DNA of 33,870 bases from an uncultured Lentisphaeraceae bacterium (GTDB lineage: Bacteria > Verrucomicrobiota > Kiritimatiellia > RFP12 > DVOR01): NCBI GenBank assembly GCA_937892925.1, contig CALBHX010000037.1, forward strand, positions 1-33,870. Reading direction: 5' to 3'. Shown piece after piece: positions 21,510 to 29,135 of this stretch (the first letter of the stretch is position 1; each line of letters starts with the position of its first letter). The translations under genes and the position numbers were made by a program. The notes under the pieces are model-generated. The model was not told the origin of the DNA. It saw nothing but the letters and a program-made list of their open reading frames with translations, and did not search any database.

Positions 21510-24068
21510 TTAGGCCTGCAACGGATTGAGGTTTTCGCGCGGCTTGGCTTTTGGATCAACCGATTCAATTTTCCGAAGGGTTGTTCCATCAATGAGGATT
21601 CGCTGGCGAATATGCTGGGAGGAGACTCCAATACGGATCTCAAACGGCATCTGTGGAAGCACCCAAGATTGGTCGTCTAAAGCGATTTTCAAATCATCCA
21701 TGGAGAGGTTGAAGGTAACGGTTTGGGTCTCGCCGGGTTTCAGATGAACCCGTTTGAACCCGCGGAGCATTTGATCAAACCAGCTGACACGCGGGGTTTG
21801 AGCATAGGCAATATAGAGCTGAACGACTTCATCACCGGCGCGGCTCCCGGTGTTGGTGACGGGCACGGTTACGCGCCAGCCGGTTTGTTTTGTCTCGTGC
21901 ACGGTGGAACCGAACAGGCGGCCGAAAAACGTGCCGGACGGGACTTCGGTTTCTTCTTGCAGCGGTTCAGCGGCAGGTCGTCCGATGGAGAAGGTGGTAT
22001 AGGAGAGTCCAAACCCGAAAGGCCACAGAGCGCCATTGTAGTGAGAACGTCCGCGGGCGTTTGGTTCTTCGTTTGAACGCGGCTTGGCGGGGAAGTTGTA
22101 GGGGATTTGCCCGGCACTTCTAAGCCAGGTGCCGTTTGTTTTTCCACCGGGGTTGTATGCGCCGAACAGTGCTTCGGCAATGGCGGTTCCGCCGTGACCG
22201 CCAGGGAACCCGGCTGAAAGGATGGCAGGGATATATTTTTCAGCCCAGTTGATTGCCGGCGGGCGTCCATGAAGCAAAACGAGAATGGTTGGCTTACCTG
22301 TTGCAAAGACTGCTTTTAACAGGTCTTCCTGACGCCCAGGAAGATTCAGGCAATTACGAGTTCGGCTTTCGCCAGAGGTTCGGCCGGAATCGCCCAGAAC
22401 GACAATGGCTACATCACTTTCGTTGGCACACTTGACGGCAGCTTCAATACCGGAACGTTCTGTTTTACTCAGGGGTTCAGGAATGAGCTCGGAGTCGGGC
22501 CATCCGGGGTTGGTATGATCACACCCTTTTGCGTAGGCTACGTCAACACCGCTTCCCGCAAGAAAGGCTCGGATGCCCTGCAGAACGGTTACGGACTTAA
22601 ACTCTCGGGGACCGTAGTGAACGGGCATGCAAGCCTTGCTATCGGCATTTGGACCAATGACGGCGATGCGTTTTAATTTTGCCGCATTCAGCGGTAGGGT
22701 TTGATGGTCATTCTTCAAGAGGACAAGGCATTCCCGTGCTGCTTGCAGGGCGATATCTTGAAATTTCTGATTCCCGACGATAGCGTTGGCGGCAGCGGGG
22801 GTTTTCACGTAGGGCTTATCAAACAATCCAATCAGAAACTTGACACGTAGAACATCGGCCACGGCGGAGTCGACATCGCTCATGCTGAGTGAGCCGTCCT
22901 GGATCGCCTCCACAATCCAGTGCGCTGGTTTGTCTGGCTGTGCGAAGTTTGTCCATACGTTGAGCCCGGCATGAATTCGCAGGGCGTGTGCTTCTTTGAG
23001 ATCTTTAGCGATGCGCATTGAGTTGGCCAGCCGCTCCACGGTTCCGCTGTCGGAAACAACGTAACCGCGGAATCCGAACTCTTCCCGAAGCCGTTTTTTC
23101 AGGAGCTCTACACTGGAGCCTACCGGCACGCCATTCACATCGTTGTAAGCACACATGACGCCCAACGGGCTGATTTCAGAGAAGACACGCTGGAAGGGGT
23201 ACATGTGAATGGCTTCAAATGTTTGTGCGGTGATATGCGGATCGGTTCGGGAATCCCATCCCCGCGCGCCTTTGTTTTCGCCATAGCCCACAAAGTGCTT
23301 GGGAGATGCAGCGATTTCCGTGTCCTGGATACCCTTGGCGATCTGCTTGCCGATTTCTGCAACGAGGAAGGGATCTTCCGCGATAGTCCCCTCCCAACGC
23401 CCCCAACGTTGATCGCGGGCAACGTCTAGAATCGGTCCGTAGACGTTGGTATAACCTACGGCTTTGGATTCCATGCCCATCACGTGGCCAATCTGGTAAG
23501 CCAGAGCAGGATCCCACGTCATGCCTTGGGCGTGCGGGCTGGGGAAGCTTGTGCCGTGCAGTACGTTGGCGCCGCGAATACCCTCGTTGGTCATGTCGGC
23601 AGGAATGCCGAGCCGGGTTTGTTCAACGAAGAATCGTTGCAGACAGTTGAGATAACGTGCATTGAGTTCCGGCGTTTTGTTATATTCTTTGACGCCGTTG
23701 GCAAAAGCATCTCCGGCCTGATCGATGTTGGCGATACCGTCTTTCCAGACACGCTTTTTCCAGTCGAGCGTAGGGAACTTATCTTTGCATGCACTGGGGT
23801 AAGCGTAGAGCGTGAGCAGCTGAACAGCTTTTTCTTCCGGCGTCATCTGCCCGATCAGGTCTTTAATGCGGGCATCCAGTTCTGCCGCCGGGTTTTCATA
23901 AACATCCATCTTGCCGTTTTTATTGAGGTCGATCCATCCGTCATGATAGATCTCAGGCAAAGGGGCAAACGGATAAGGGAAAGGATTGGGCTCCGGGAAG
24001 CCGGAGGCTGTTGCGACCGAAGCCGAAATTACCAGAATTCCGGCGAGAAGAGGGGATACATTGGACAT
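21510..24068 (-). CDS. Secreted glycoside hydrolase family 3 (beta-glucosidase-like), copy A
   Basis: The protein has 852 residues and is collinear with the next gene; long blocks are identical (for example VAEDPFL-type AEDPFLVAEIGK and YVVSDS). A signal peptide covers about 1-22. The same EF-hand-like loop lies at 47-58. The nucleophile is Asp340 and the acid/base candidate is Glu567 in SGRTSGESRT. A fibronectin-III-like end is present. The ATG at 24068 has AAGGA 8 nt upstream; a TTG five codons earlier lies before that site and is rejected. Differences cluster near residues 120-135 and around the late insert (about 715-740), so substrate range may differ between the copies. Sequence closeness and tandem order point to duplication. 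Confidence 0.92.
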   Translation of the reverse strand: MSNVSPLLAGILVISASVATASGFPEPNPFPYPFAPLPEIYHDGWIDLNKNGKMDVYENPAAELDARIKDLIGQMTPEEKAVQLLTLYAYPSACKDKFPTLDWKKRVWKDGIANIDQAGDAFANGVKEYNKTPELNARYLNCLQRFFVEQTRLGIPADMTNEGIRGANVLHGTSFPSPHAQGMTWDPALAYQIGHVMGMESKAVGYTNVYGPILDVARDQRWGRWEGTIAEDPFLVAEIGKQIAKGIQDTEIAASPKHFVGYGENKGARGWDSRTDPHITAQTFEAIHMYPFQRVFSEISPLGVMCAYNDVNGVPVGSSVELLKKRLREEFGFRGYVVSDSGTVERLANSMRIAKDLKEAHALRIHAGLNVWTNFAQPDKPAHWIVEAIQDGSLSMSDVDSAVADVLRVKFLIGLFDKPYVKTPAAANAIVGNQKFQDIALQAARECLVLLKNDHQTLPLNAAKLKRIAVIGPNADSKACMPVHYGPREFKSVTVLQGIRAFLAGSGVDVAYAKGCDHTNPGWPDSELIPEPLSKTERSGIEAAVKCANESDVAIVVLGDSGRTSGESRTRNCLNLPGRQEDLLKAVFATGKPTILVLLHGRPPAINWAEKYIPAILSAGFPGGHGGTAIAEALFGAYNPGGKTNGTWLRSAGQIPYNFPAKPRSNEEPNARGRSHYNGALWPFGFGLSYTTFSIGRPAAEPLQEETEVPSGTFFGRLFGSTVHETKQTGWRVTVPVTNTGSRAGDEVVQLYIAYAQTPRVSWFDQMLRGFKRVHLKPGETQTVTFNLSMDDLKIALDDQSWVLPQMPFEIRIGVSSQHIRQRILIDGTTLRKIESVDPKAKPRENLNPLQA

Positions 24069-24118
24069 AAACGAATCCTTCAAGAGGCGAATTGGGAATA
24101 AAAACCAACGCTATAAAG

Positions 24119-24163
24119 ATAACACAAGCGATACGGATTTGCTCTCCGTATCGCTTGTGTTAT
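24119..24163 (-). repeat. Perfect 19-bp inverted repeat between prenyltransferase and GH3 genes
   Basis: ATAACACAAGCGATACGGA (24119-24137) is exactly complementary to 24145-24163, with a 7-nt loop. The minus-strand product ends in TTATCTTTATAG, only a weak T run. It is most simply a terminator that separates the rho-side genes from the GH3 pair. Its AT-containing, perfectly matched stem is unlike the GC-rich hairpins elsewhere in the window. Confidence 0.7.
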
Positions 24164-24208
24164 GGGGATGTAGACCAGAGTACGCAGACTTCCGGCCGAT
24201 GCTGTTCA

Positions 24209-25279
24209 TCAAGAAGCGCAGGAGCTGTTCATCCAAACGAGTCCAAAAAACAACCCGGCCCACAACAGGAGCAACAGAAGCATAGGTAAATCACATAAAA
24301 ATGCAGTTTCCGGATTTCCTCCGCGTCGTTCGCCATATGTTAAACGCAAATAACGGAAAAGGCCAAATAATACGCAGGGGATGGTCCAGACAAGGTAGGG
24401 CGAGCCCATATGCTGGCGCGTTTCCGGGGCGCAGACGTAGAAGGCGTAACAGGCGAGTGTGGCTGCAGCGCAGAGCCCGATCTCCAGATCCAGAATCCGT
24501 GCGTCTGCTGCAGTTGGCTGAGGAAGTGAGCGAACGAAATGCGCGCTTCGGCGTTTACACAATGCTACAAACAGTGCTGCTAGGAAAATGCATACCAAAA
24601 ACCAGGATGAAATCTCGGCGCCAACGCTCGCTGCGCCGGATAGTGCTCGCAGAACAAATCCGGCGGCAAGCAGAGCTGCTCCTACTTCGGGGAATGCTCG
24701 TTTTCCAAATGTGTAAAGCGGCTGAATCAGAAGATAGGCTAATGCCAACCATGGAACCCAGCCAACGTGCAGAGGGGGAAGAGCTTCCGATGCCTGACAT
24801 CCGCAGCGGGTGAGGAGAACGAGGAATCCGCCGGCTCCAAACAAACACAAGACCAACAGGATGCCGACTGCTCCGGTGGAAACTTTACGGGCAGCGATTG
24901 GCCGCTGTTTACGCAACGGGTTTCCCCGGTCATAGCGGGCATCCGCTAAATCGTTCAGAATATAGGCAGCACTTGAAAGCAGGCACCACATACCAAACGT
25001 CCAGGCTAATGGGGCGCTGACCGCCAGCAACCCTCGGGTGAAAAACGCTGGGCGGGCGGTACTGATAAACGCCAATGCCGGCACCGCGCAGACCAGCAAA
25101 TTCTTAACCCATTGCCACGGGCGAAGGCTTCTTATCAGATCTAACGGTTTGTTTGTGTAAAGCGCCTCACATCCCTGATGGTCTGACCATTCGGCACTTT
25201 CGCCAAATGTCCGCGATGCGCTCTTTCGCGGCTTTGCGGCGCGGTGATACACACGGCCGCTTCGTTGCTGTTCGCTCAT
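24209..25279 (-). CDS. UbiA-family prenyltransferase (decaprenyl-phosphate phosphoribosyltransferase-like)
   Basis: The protein has 356 residues with about eight to nine membrane segments. LRPWQWVKNLLV (52-63) and the first Asp motif AYILNDLADARYDRGNPLRK (105-124), then RPIA, are typical of the UbiA branch that contains decaprenyl-phosphate phosphoribosyltransferase. The second motif region (LYTFGKRAFPEVGAALLAAG, FVLRAL) keeps the framework, but the expected first Asp is Glu. A hydrophilic N-terminal tail of about 44 residues is unusual; no internal start codon with a ribosome site was found, and AAGGAAAA precedes the annotated ATG. The enzyme would transfer a group to a polyprenyl phosphate in the inner membrane. 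It lies 24 bp after rho. Exact substrate uncertain. Confidence 0.75.
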   Translation of the reverse strand: MSEQQRSGRVYHRAAKPRKSASRTFGESAEWSDHQGCEALYTNKPLDLIRSLRPWQWVKNLLVCAVPALAFISTARPAFFTRGLLAVSAPLAWTFGMWCLLSSAAYILNDLADARYDRGNPLRKQRPIAARKVSTGAVGILLVLCLFGAGGFLVLLTRCGCQASEALPPLHVGWVPWLALAYLLIQPLYTFGKRAFPEVGAALLAAGFVLRALSGAASVGAEISSWFLVCIFLAALFVALCKRRSAHFVRSLPQPTAADARILDLEIGLCAAATLACYAFYVCAPETRQHMGSPYLVWTIPCVLFGLFRYLRLTYGERRGGNPETAFLCDLPMLLLLLLWAGLFFGLVWMNSSCAS

Positions 25280-25303
25280 GTTATTTTCCTTATTTGCCCC
25301 GCA

Positions 25304-27157
25304 TCAATTGTCTTTGATACTCATCAGGAATTCCGCGTTTGATCCTGTCAGGCGCATTCGCTTCAATACAATGTCCATCGCTTCACTTGCGCCTACCGGT
25401 GTGAGGACTTTGCGCATAGCCCAAATCCGCGACAATTCATCTGGGTGCAGCAGGAGATCCTCCCGGCGTGTTCCGGACTGTTCGATGTTGATGGCCGGGA
25501 AAATGCGTCGATCTGACAACATCCGGTCTAGTCGCAATTCCATGTTGCCTGTACCTTTGAACTCTTCAAAGATCACATCATCCATTTTACTGCCGGTTTC
25601 AATCAGAGCGGTTGCAAGAATTGTCAATGAACCGCCGTGCTCAATGTTTCGCGCAGCGCCAAAAAATCGCTTGGGCTTGTGCATGGCGTTGGCGTCCAGT
25701 CCGCCGGACAGGATTTTTCCGGAATGTGGTGCGGCCGTGTTATACGCCCGTGCCAGTCGCGTGATGGAGTCGAGCAGGATGACCACATCCTTACCGCTTT
25801 CGACTTTTCGTTTGGCCACTTCGATGACCATTTCAGAGACGGCACAATGACGTTGAGGCTCCTCATCAAAGGTTGAGGAAAAGACGCGCGCCTTTGTATT
25901 TCGCTGCATGTCTGTAACCTCTTCCGGTCGCTCGTCAATCAATAGCACCATCAACTCCACTTCTGGATAGTTGGCACTGATGGCGTTGGCGATCTTTTGC
26001 AGCAAAACGGTTTTACCTGTGCGCGGCGGTGCCACGATCAGCCCGCGCTGGCCAAAACCGACCGGAGAAAAGAGATCCATTACCCGCGTTGAGAGTTCGG
26101 TTTTGGTTGTCTCCAGTAAAATGCGTCGGTCAGGGAAAATCGGCGTGAGGTATTCAAAATGCGCAATTCGTTTGGCCTGCTCCACCGGCAGCCCATTGAC
26201 GGATGACACGGATGCCAGGGCGAAGAACTTGTCCCGATCTCGCGGTTCGCGAACCGGCCCCTCTACCAAATCCCCCGTTCGAAGGCCATGACGGCGGATC
26301 TGCTGCTGGCTTACGTAAACATCTTCCGGACACTGTAAGTAATTGTTTGCAGCTGAACGTAAAAAACCGAAGCCTTCATTCAGTGCTTCCAGTGTTCCCG
26401 TTGCAACCACCGTTCCCTTCCGTCGAAGGTAAACGCGGATTAACTCCATGATGACTTCATGGCGGCGCAGGTTGATGGCATCTTCGGCACGATCCTGCGG
26501 AAGCATGGCCACCAGATCTTCAAAGGAAACTTGTTCCAGTTCTTTCAGATAAAGCGGGGGCGCATCCGGCGGCAGGGGCTCATATTGCGGCATGGAGGCT
26601 TCTTGTCCGCTTCGCCCGTCGTTATTACCTCGCCCGCGCTTCTTGTCCCAACGATTCTGCCGGTTCCGTTCCCAGCGGCGGGAACTTTCTGCCGGGGCAG
26701 AGTCGTCTGGCGTGGCAGGTGCCGGCTTATCTGGAACCTGCCCGGCAACGGGTTCCGGCTGTGTTTCGGGTATGTTGTTTGGTTCGCCTTGTCCGGATTC
26801 CGAAAAGGGTTCGGGGTCTGGAAGTGCTTCAGCCATCTCGGGGGTGATCTCCGGGCCTGGAATCATGGAAGGGATACTATCAATCAATGGGCGTTCTCCT
26901 TCCCGCGGAGCCAGCGGCACAGGCGGTTCCCGCGTACCGTCACCGCGCATATCGCGGACAAAGTCGGGCATCGCGTCTTCCGGTTCTTCCCGGCGTGTCT
27001 GGCCATGAGGGCGCGGCACACAGGGCGGTTTAGAAGGTTTTGGGCGCACGGCTCGCCCGCGCGGCGTGGTGGAGCCTTCTTCAGGCACAACACTGGGGCG
27101 CGCCACCCGGCGCGCACGGATTGCAGGCCCTTGAGCCTGGTCTGACGTTTCGTCCAT
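25304..27157 (-). CDS. rho: Transcription termination factor Rho with long N-terminal extension
   Basis: The protein has 617 residues against about 420 for E. coli Rho. Residues 1-205 are an extension rich in Pro, Glu and Arg (with RRWERNRQNRWDKKRGRGNN at 160-179), probably disordered and RNA-binding. The Rho N-terminal/cold-shock-like RNA domain (GFGFLRSAANNYL, DVYVSQQQIRRHGLRTGD) covers about 210-320. The ATPase core has Walker A APPRTGKT at 376-383, LLIDERPEEVTDM, DVVILLDSITRLARAYN and the Q/R-loop SGGLDANAMHKPKRFFGAAR. All core motifs are intact. GAGG lies 7-8 nt before the ATG. It follows coaE by 11 bp. Such extensions occur in several phyla. Confidence 0.96.
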   Translation of the reverse strand: MDETSDQAQGPAIRARRVARPSVVPEEGSTTPRGRAVRPKPSKPPCVPRPHGQTRREEPEDAMPDFVRDMRGDGTREPPVPLAPREGERPLIDSIPSMIPGPEITPEMAEALPDPEPFSESGQGEPNNIPETQPEPVAGQVPDKPAPATPDDSAPAESSRRWERNRQNRWDKKRGRGNNDGRSGQEASMPQYEPLPPDAPPLYLKELEQVSFEDLVAMLPQDRAEDAINLRRHEVIMELIRVYLRRKGTVVATGTLEALNEGFGFLRSAANNYLQCPEDVYVSQQQIRRHGLRTGDLVEGPVREPRDRDKFFALASVSSVNGLPVEQAKRIAHFEYLTPIFPDRRILLETTKTELSTRVMDLFSPVGFGQRGLIVAPPRTGKTVLLQKIANAISANYPEVELMVLLIDERPEEVTDMQRNTKARVFSSTFDEEPQRHCAVSEMVIEVAKRKVESGKDVVILLDSITRLARAYNTAAPHSGKILSGGLDANAMHKPKRFFGAARNIEHGGSLTILATALIETGSKMDDVIFEEFKGTGNMELRLDRMLSDRRIFPAINIEQSGTRREDLLLHPDELSRIWAMRKVLTPVGASEAMDIVLKRMRLTGSNAEFLMSIKDN

Positions 27158-27168
27158 TGGTTCCCTCT

Positions 27169-27768
27169 TCAGAGCTCAGCACGCCACTGCGCCACCAAGC
27201 GTTCAACCTGTGCTTTTAGTGCAGGTAGATCATCTTCATCGTTGCGGAGCACCCATCGGGCGCGGCGAACTTTTTCGGCCACGGGCAACTGTGCGGCAAG
27301 CCGCGCTCGCGCGGCCGATTCGGTCATGCCGCGTGCAGACATCATGCGCCGGAGTTGCGCCGGTTCAGAGGCTGAGATACAGACCACATCTGGCCAAAAA
27401 GCGTCCCATCCAGTTTCATAGAGCAAGGCGGCAGAGAAGACCGAAATTGCCTGTGATACGGCTTCGGCCTGCCAATTCCGCACGGTTTCCAGTACAAGCG
27501 GATGGATGATGTGTTCCAGAGCGCGCCGGGCTTTTGCGTCTTGAAAAACAAGCGCCCCCAAGCTCTTATGGTCGATTCCGCCGGTTTGTGATCGGACTGT
27601 ACTGCCGAAGCGGGCAACAATCGGCTCCACTGCCGCACCCCCTGGCGCCTCCAACTCCCGTACCACGGTATCTGCATCCAGGACACGGCACCCGCAGGCC
27701 GAAAAACATTGTTCGGCCATACTTTTTCCGCAGGCGATTCCGCCGGTCAGTGCGATTTCACGGGGCAT
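27169..27768 (-). CDS. coaE: Dephospho-CoA kinase
   Basis: The protein has 199 residues, normal for CoaE. It phosphorylates dephospho-CoA in the last step of CoA synthesis. The P-loop is GGIACGKS at 9-16; the CoA-binding DADTVVREL and the IIHPLV segment are typical, as is the ALLYETGWDAFWPDVVCI strand. No clear Shine-Dalgarno precedes the ATG. It starts the coaE-rho-prenyltransferase run. Confidence 0.93.
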   Translation of the reverse strand: MPREIALTGGIACGKSMAEQCFSACGCRVLDADTVVRELEAPGGAAVEPIVARFGSTVRSQTGGIDHKSLGALVFQDAKARRALEHIIHPLVLETVRNWQAEAVSQAISVFSAALLYETGWDAFWPDVVCISASEPAQLRRMMSARGMTESAARARLAAQLPVAEKVRRARWVLRNDEDDLPALKAQVERLVAQWRAEL

Positions 27769-28036
27769 AAATCAGGAGAGAAAACAGGGAATAAAAGGGA
27801 GGAAAAGAGGATGAGAACGCAAGCTGAAAACAACCATACTCGATGTTTTCACGCAACAAAGATGGGAGTAGCGTATCAAATGTGGGGACAGAAGGCAACA
27901 GGTTTAATGTGTTGAATTCTTGTCTGTGGGGGCTGATATTTGGGACATGTTGGAGGTGCGGCACGGGTTTGGAATCCGGGCGGTATCCTCGGGCAGACTG
28001 TGTTGCTGAAGTAGGGAGACGGATCAAGGAAAGAAA
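27769..28036. other. Non-coding upstream region of coaE
   Basis: No supported gene lies here. A weak minus-strand -10-like TATGGT (around 27836) with a poor -35 could drive coaE. No tRNA or riboswitch was recognised. Confidence 0.3.
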
Positions 28037-28145
28037 CCGGGGCGGATTCACGGAGAACCCGCCCCGGCTCCGAAGTGAACTCGGGGCGGCTTTACCTTGA
28101 AGTACGGCTTTTGATGCAGTCTCCGCCCCGCGAGGCTCAATCGGG
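28037..28145. repeat. Cluster of GC-rich hairpin arms (A-B-C-D) upstream of fumarase
   Basis: CCGGGGCGG (A, 28037-28045) pairs perfectly over 9 bp with CCGCCCCGG (B, 28059-28067). B can instead pair over 8 bp with CGGGGCGG (C, 28082-28089), which is followed by CTTTACC. A fourth arm CCGCCCCG (D, 28123-28130) can also pair with C and is followed by CTCAATCGGG. The same core occurs at 3856, 12281 and 18245. Alternative folds are possible on either strand. Confidence 0.6.
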
Positions 28146-28242
28146 TGATGGAAGGAGGTGTCTGCGCGTGGGGCAAAACGGGTGTACACAGGGGGGGCAA
28201 TGTCTGGCGGCAGAGAGACTTTTGTCTTGTTATTGCCTGTGG

Positions 28243-28248
28243 TACAAT
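28243..28248 (+). promoter_or_regulatory. -10 element of the fumarase-nadB operon
   Basis: TACAAT fits a sigma-70 -10 box; TTGTCT 15 nt upstream is a weak -35 with short spacing. The predicted start (about 28255) is only 2-3 nt before the first ATG at 28258, and no Shine-Dalgarno is present, so the mRNA may be nearly leaderless. Confidence 0.5.
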
Positions 28249-28257
28249 GCGCTTGTT

Positions 28258-29118
28258 ATGGTTATGGATGCGATGCTTCTTGATTTGGTGCGGCGGGCGG
28301 CTTGTGAGCTGCCTGAGGATGTACTGCAGGCGTTGACATGTGCCCGGCAGATGGAGCGGGAAGCGGCTCCGAAAGGGATGTTGGAGACGCTTTGTACCAA
28401 TTGTGCATTGGCGAGAGAACAGCAAACGCCGATGTGTCAGGATACGGGTACATTGACATTTTTCTGGCGGTTGCCGGCAGGGCAGCCGTTGGCGCCGTTG
28501 AAGGCTGCGGCCGAGCGGGCGGTACGGGAGGCCACGTGTCGCGGCTGGCTGCGGAAGAATACGATAGACACGCTTTCGGGGCGTTCGGTTGATGAAAATG
28601 TGGCGCCAGGCATTCCGGTTCACCATGTGGAAGAAGTCGCGCCTGGAGAACAGGGCGCGGTTACGCTGCTCCTCAAGGGGGGTGGAAGCGAGAATATGGG
28701 CTGTCAGTATTCTCTGCCGGATGTTCGGCTGGGTGTTGGGCGTGATTTGAAGGGGGTACGCGCCTGTGTATTGGATGCGGTGAATCGGATTCAGGGGCAG
28801 GGGTGTGCTCCGGGTATTTTGGGCGTGTGTATCGGCGGGGATCGAGCTGAGGGGTTTGCTCATGCCAAGCGGCAGCTGCTGCGCCCGCTGACGGATCGTG
28901 CACCGGAACCTGCGCTTGCCGAGCTGGAGATACAGCTTTTGCAAGAGGCGAACATGTTGGGTATTGGCCCCATGGGGCTGGGCGGAAAGACAACGCTGCT
29001 TGGGGTGAAGCTGGGTATGTTGACGCGGCTGCCGGCTTCGTATTTTGTGAGCATTGCGTATTGTTGTTGGGCATGCCGCCGCCAGACGGCGTTGTTGCCG
29101 GTACCGGTTGTGCATTGA
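28258..29118 (+). CDS. Class I fumarate hydratase alpha subunit (or tartrate dehydratase alpha)
   Basis: The protein has 286 residues, the size of the alpha subunit in two-subunit class I hydratases. These oxygen-sensitive 4Fe-4S enzymes interconvert fumarate and malate (or act on tartrate). Candidate cluster ligands are Cys60 in PMCQDTGT, Cys183 in GCAPGILGV and Cys270 in CWACRR. GGGSENMG (141-148) and NMLGIGPMGLGGKTT are family motifs. The beta subunit expected next to it is absent from the window. ATGs at 28258, 28264 and 28273 are all possible; the first sits at the predicted transcript start. An in-frame extension upstream crosses the promoter and repeats and is rejected. nadB follows by 17 bp. 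Confidence 0.85.
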   Translation: MVMDAMLLDLVRRAACELPEDVLQALTCARQMEREAAPKGMLETLCTNCALAREQQTPMCQDTGTLTFFWRLPAGQPLAPLKAAAERAVREATCRGWLRKNTIDTLSGRSVDENVAPGIPVHHVEEVAPGEQGAVTLLLKGGGSENMGCQYSLPDVRLGVGRDLKGVRACVLDAVNRIQGQGCAPGILGVCIGGDRAEGFAHAKRQLLRPLTDRAPEPALAELEIQLLQEANMLGIGPMGLGGKTTLLGVKLGMLTRLPASYFVSIAYCCWACRRQTALLPVPVVH

Positions 29119-29135
29119 GGGATTGAGGGCAGGAC

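Noticed and set aside
20523..21680. Long plus-strand open frame (385 codons) opposite the GH3 gene
   Set aside because: It is antisense to a clear GH3 enzyme, shows no family features, and is explained by codon bias of the real gene.
28075..28257. N-terminal extension of the fumarase frame
   Set aside because: It would code through the hairpin repeat and the -10 box and adds about 61 residues not found in the family.
28048..29115. 355-codon minus-strand frame opposite the fumarase
   Set aside because: His/Arg/Pro-rich composition typical of an antisense shadow; the plus-strand fumarase has all family motifs.
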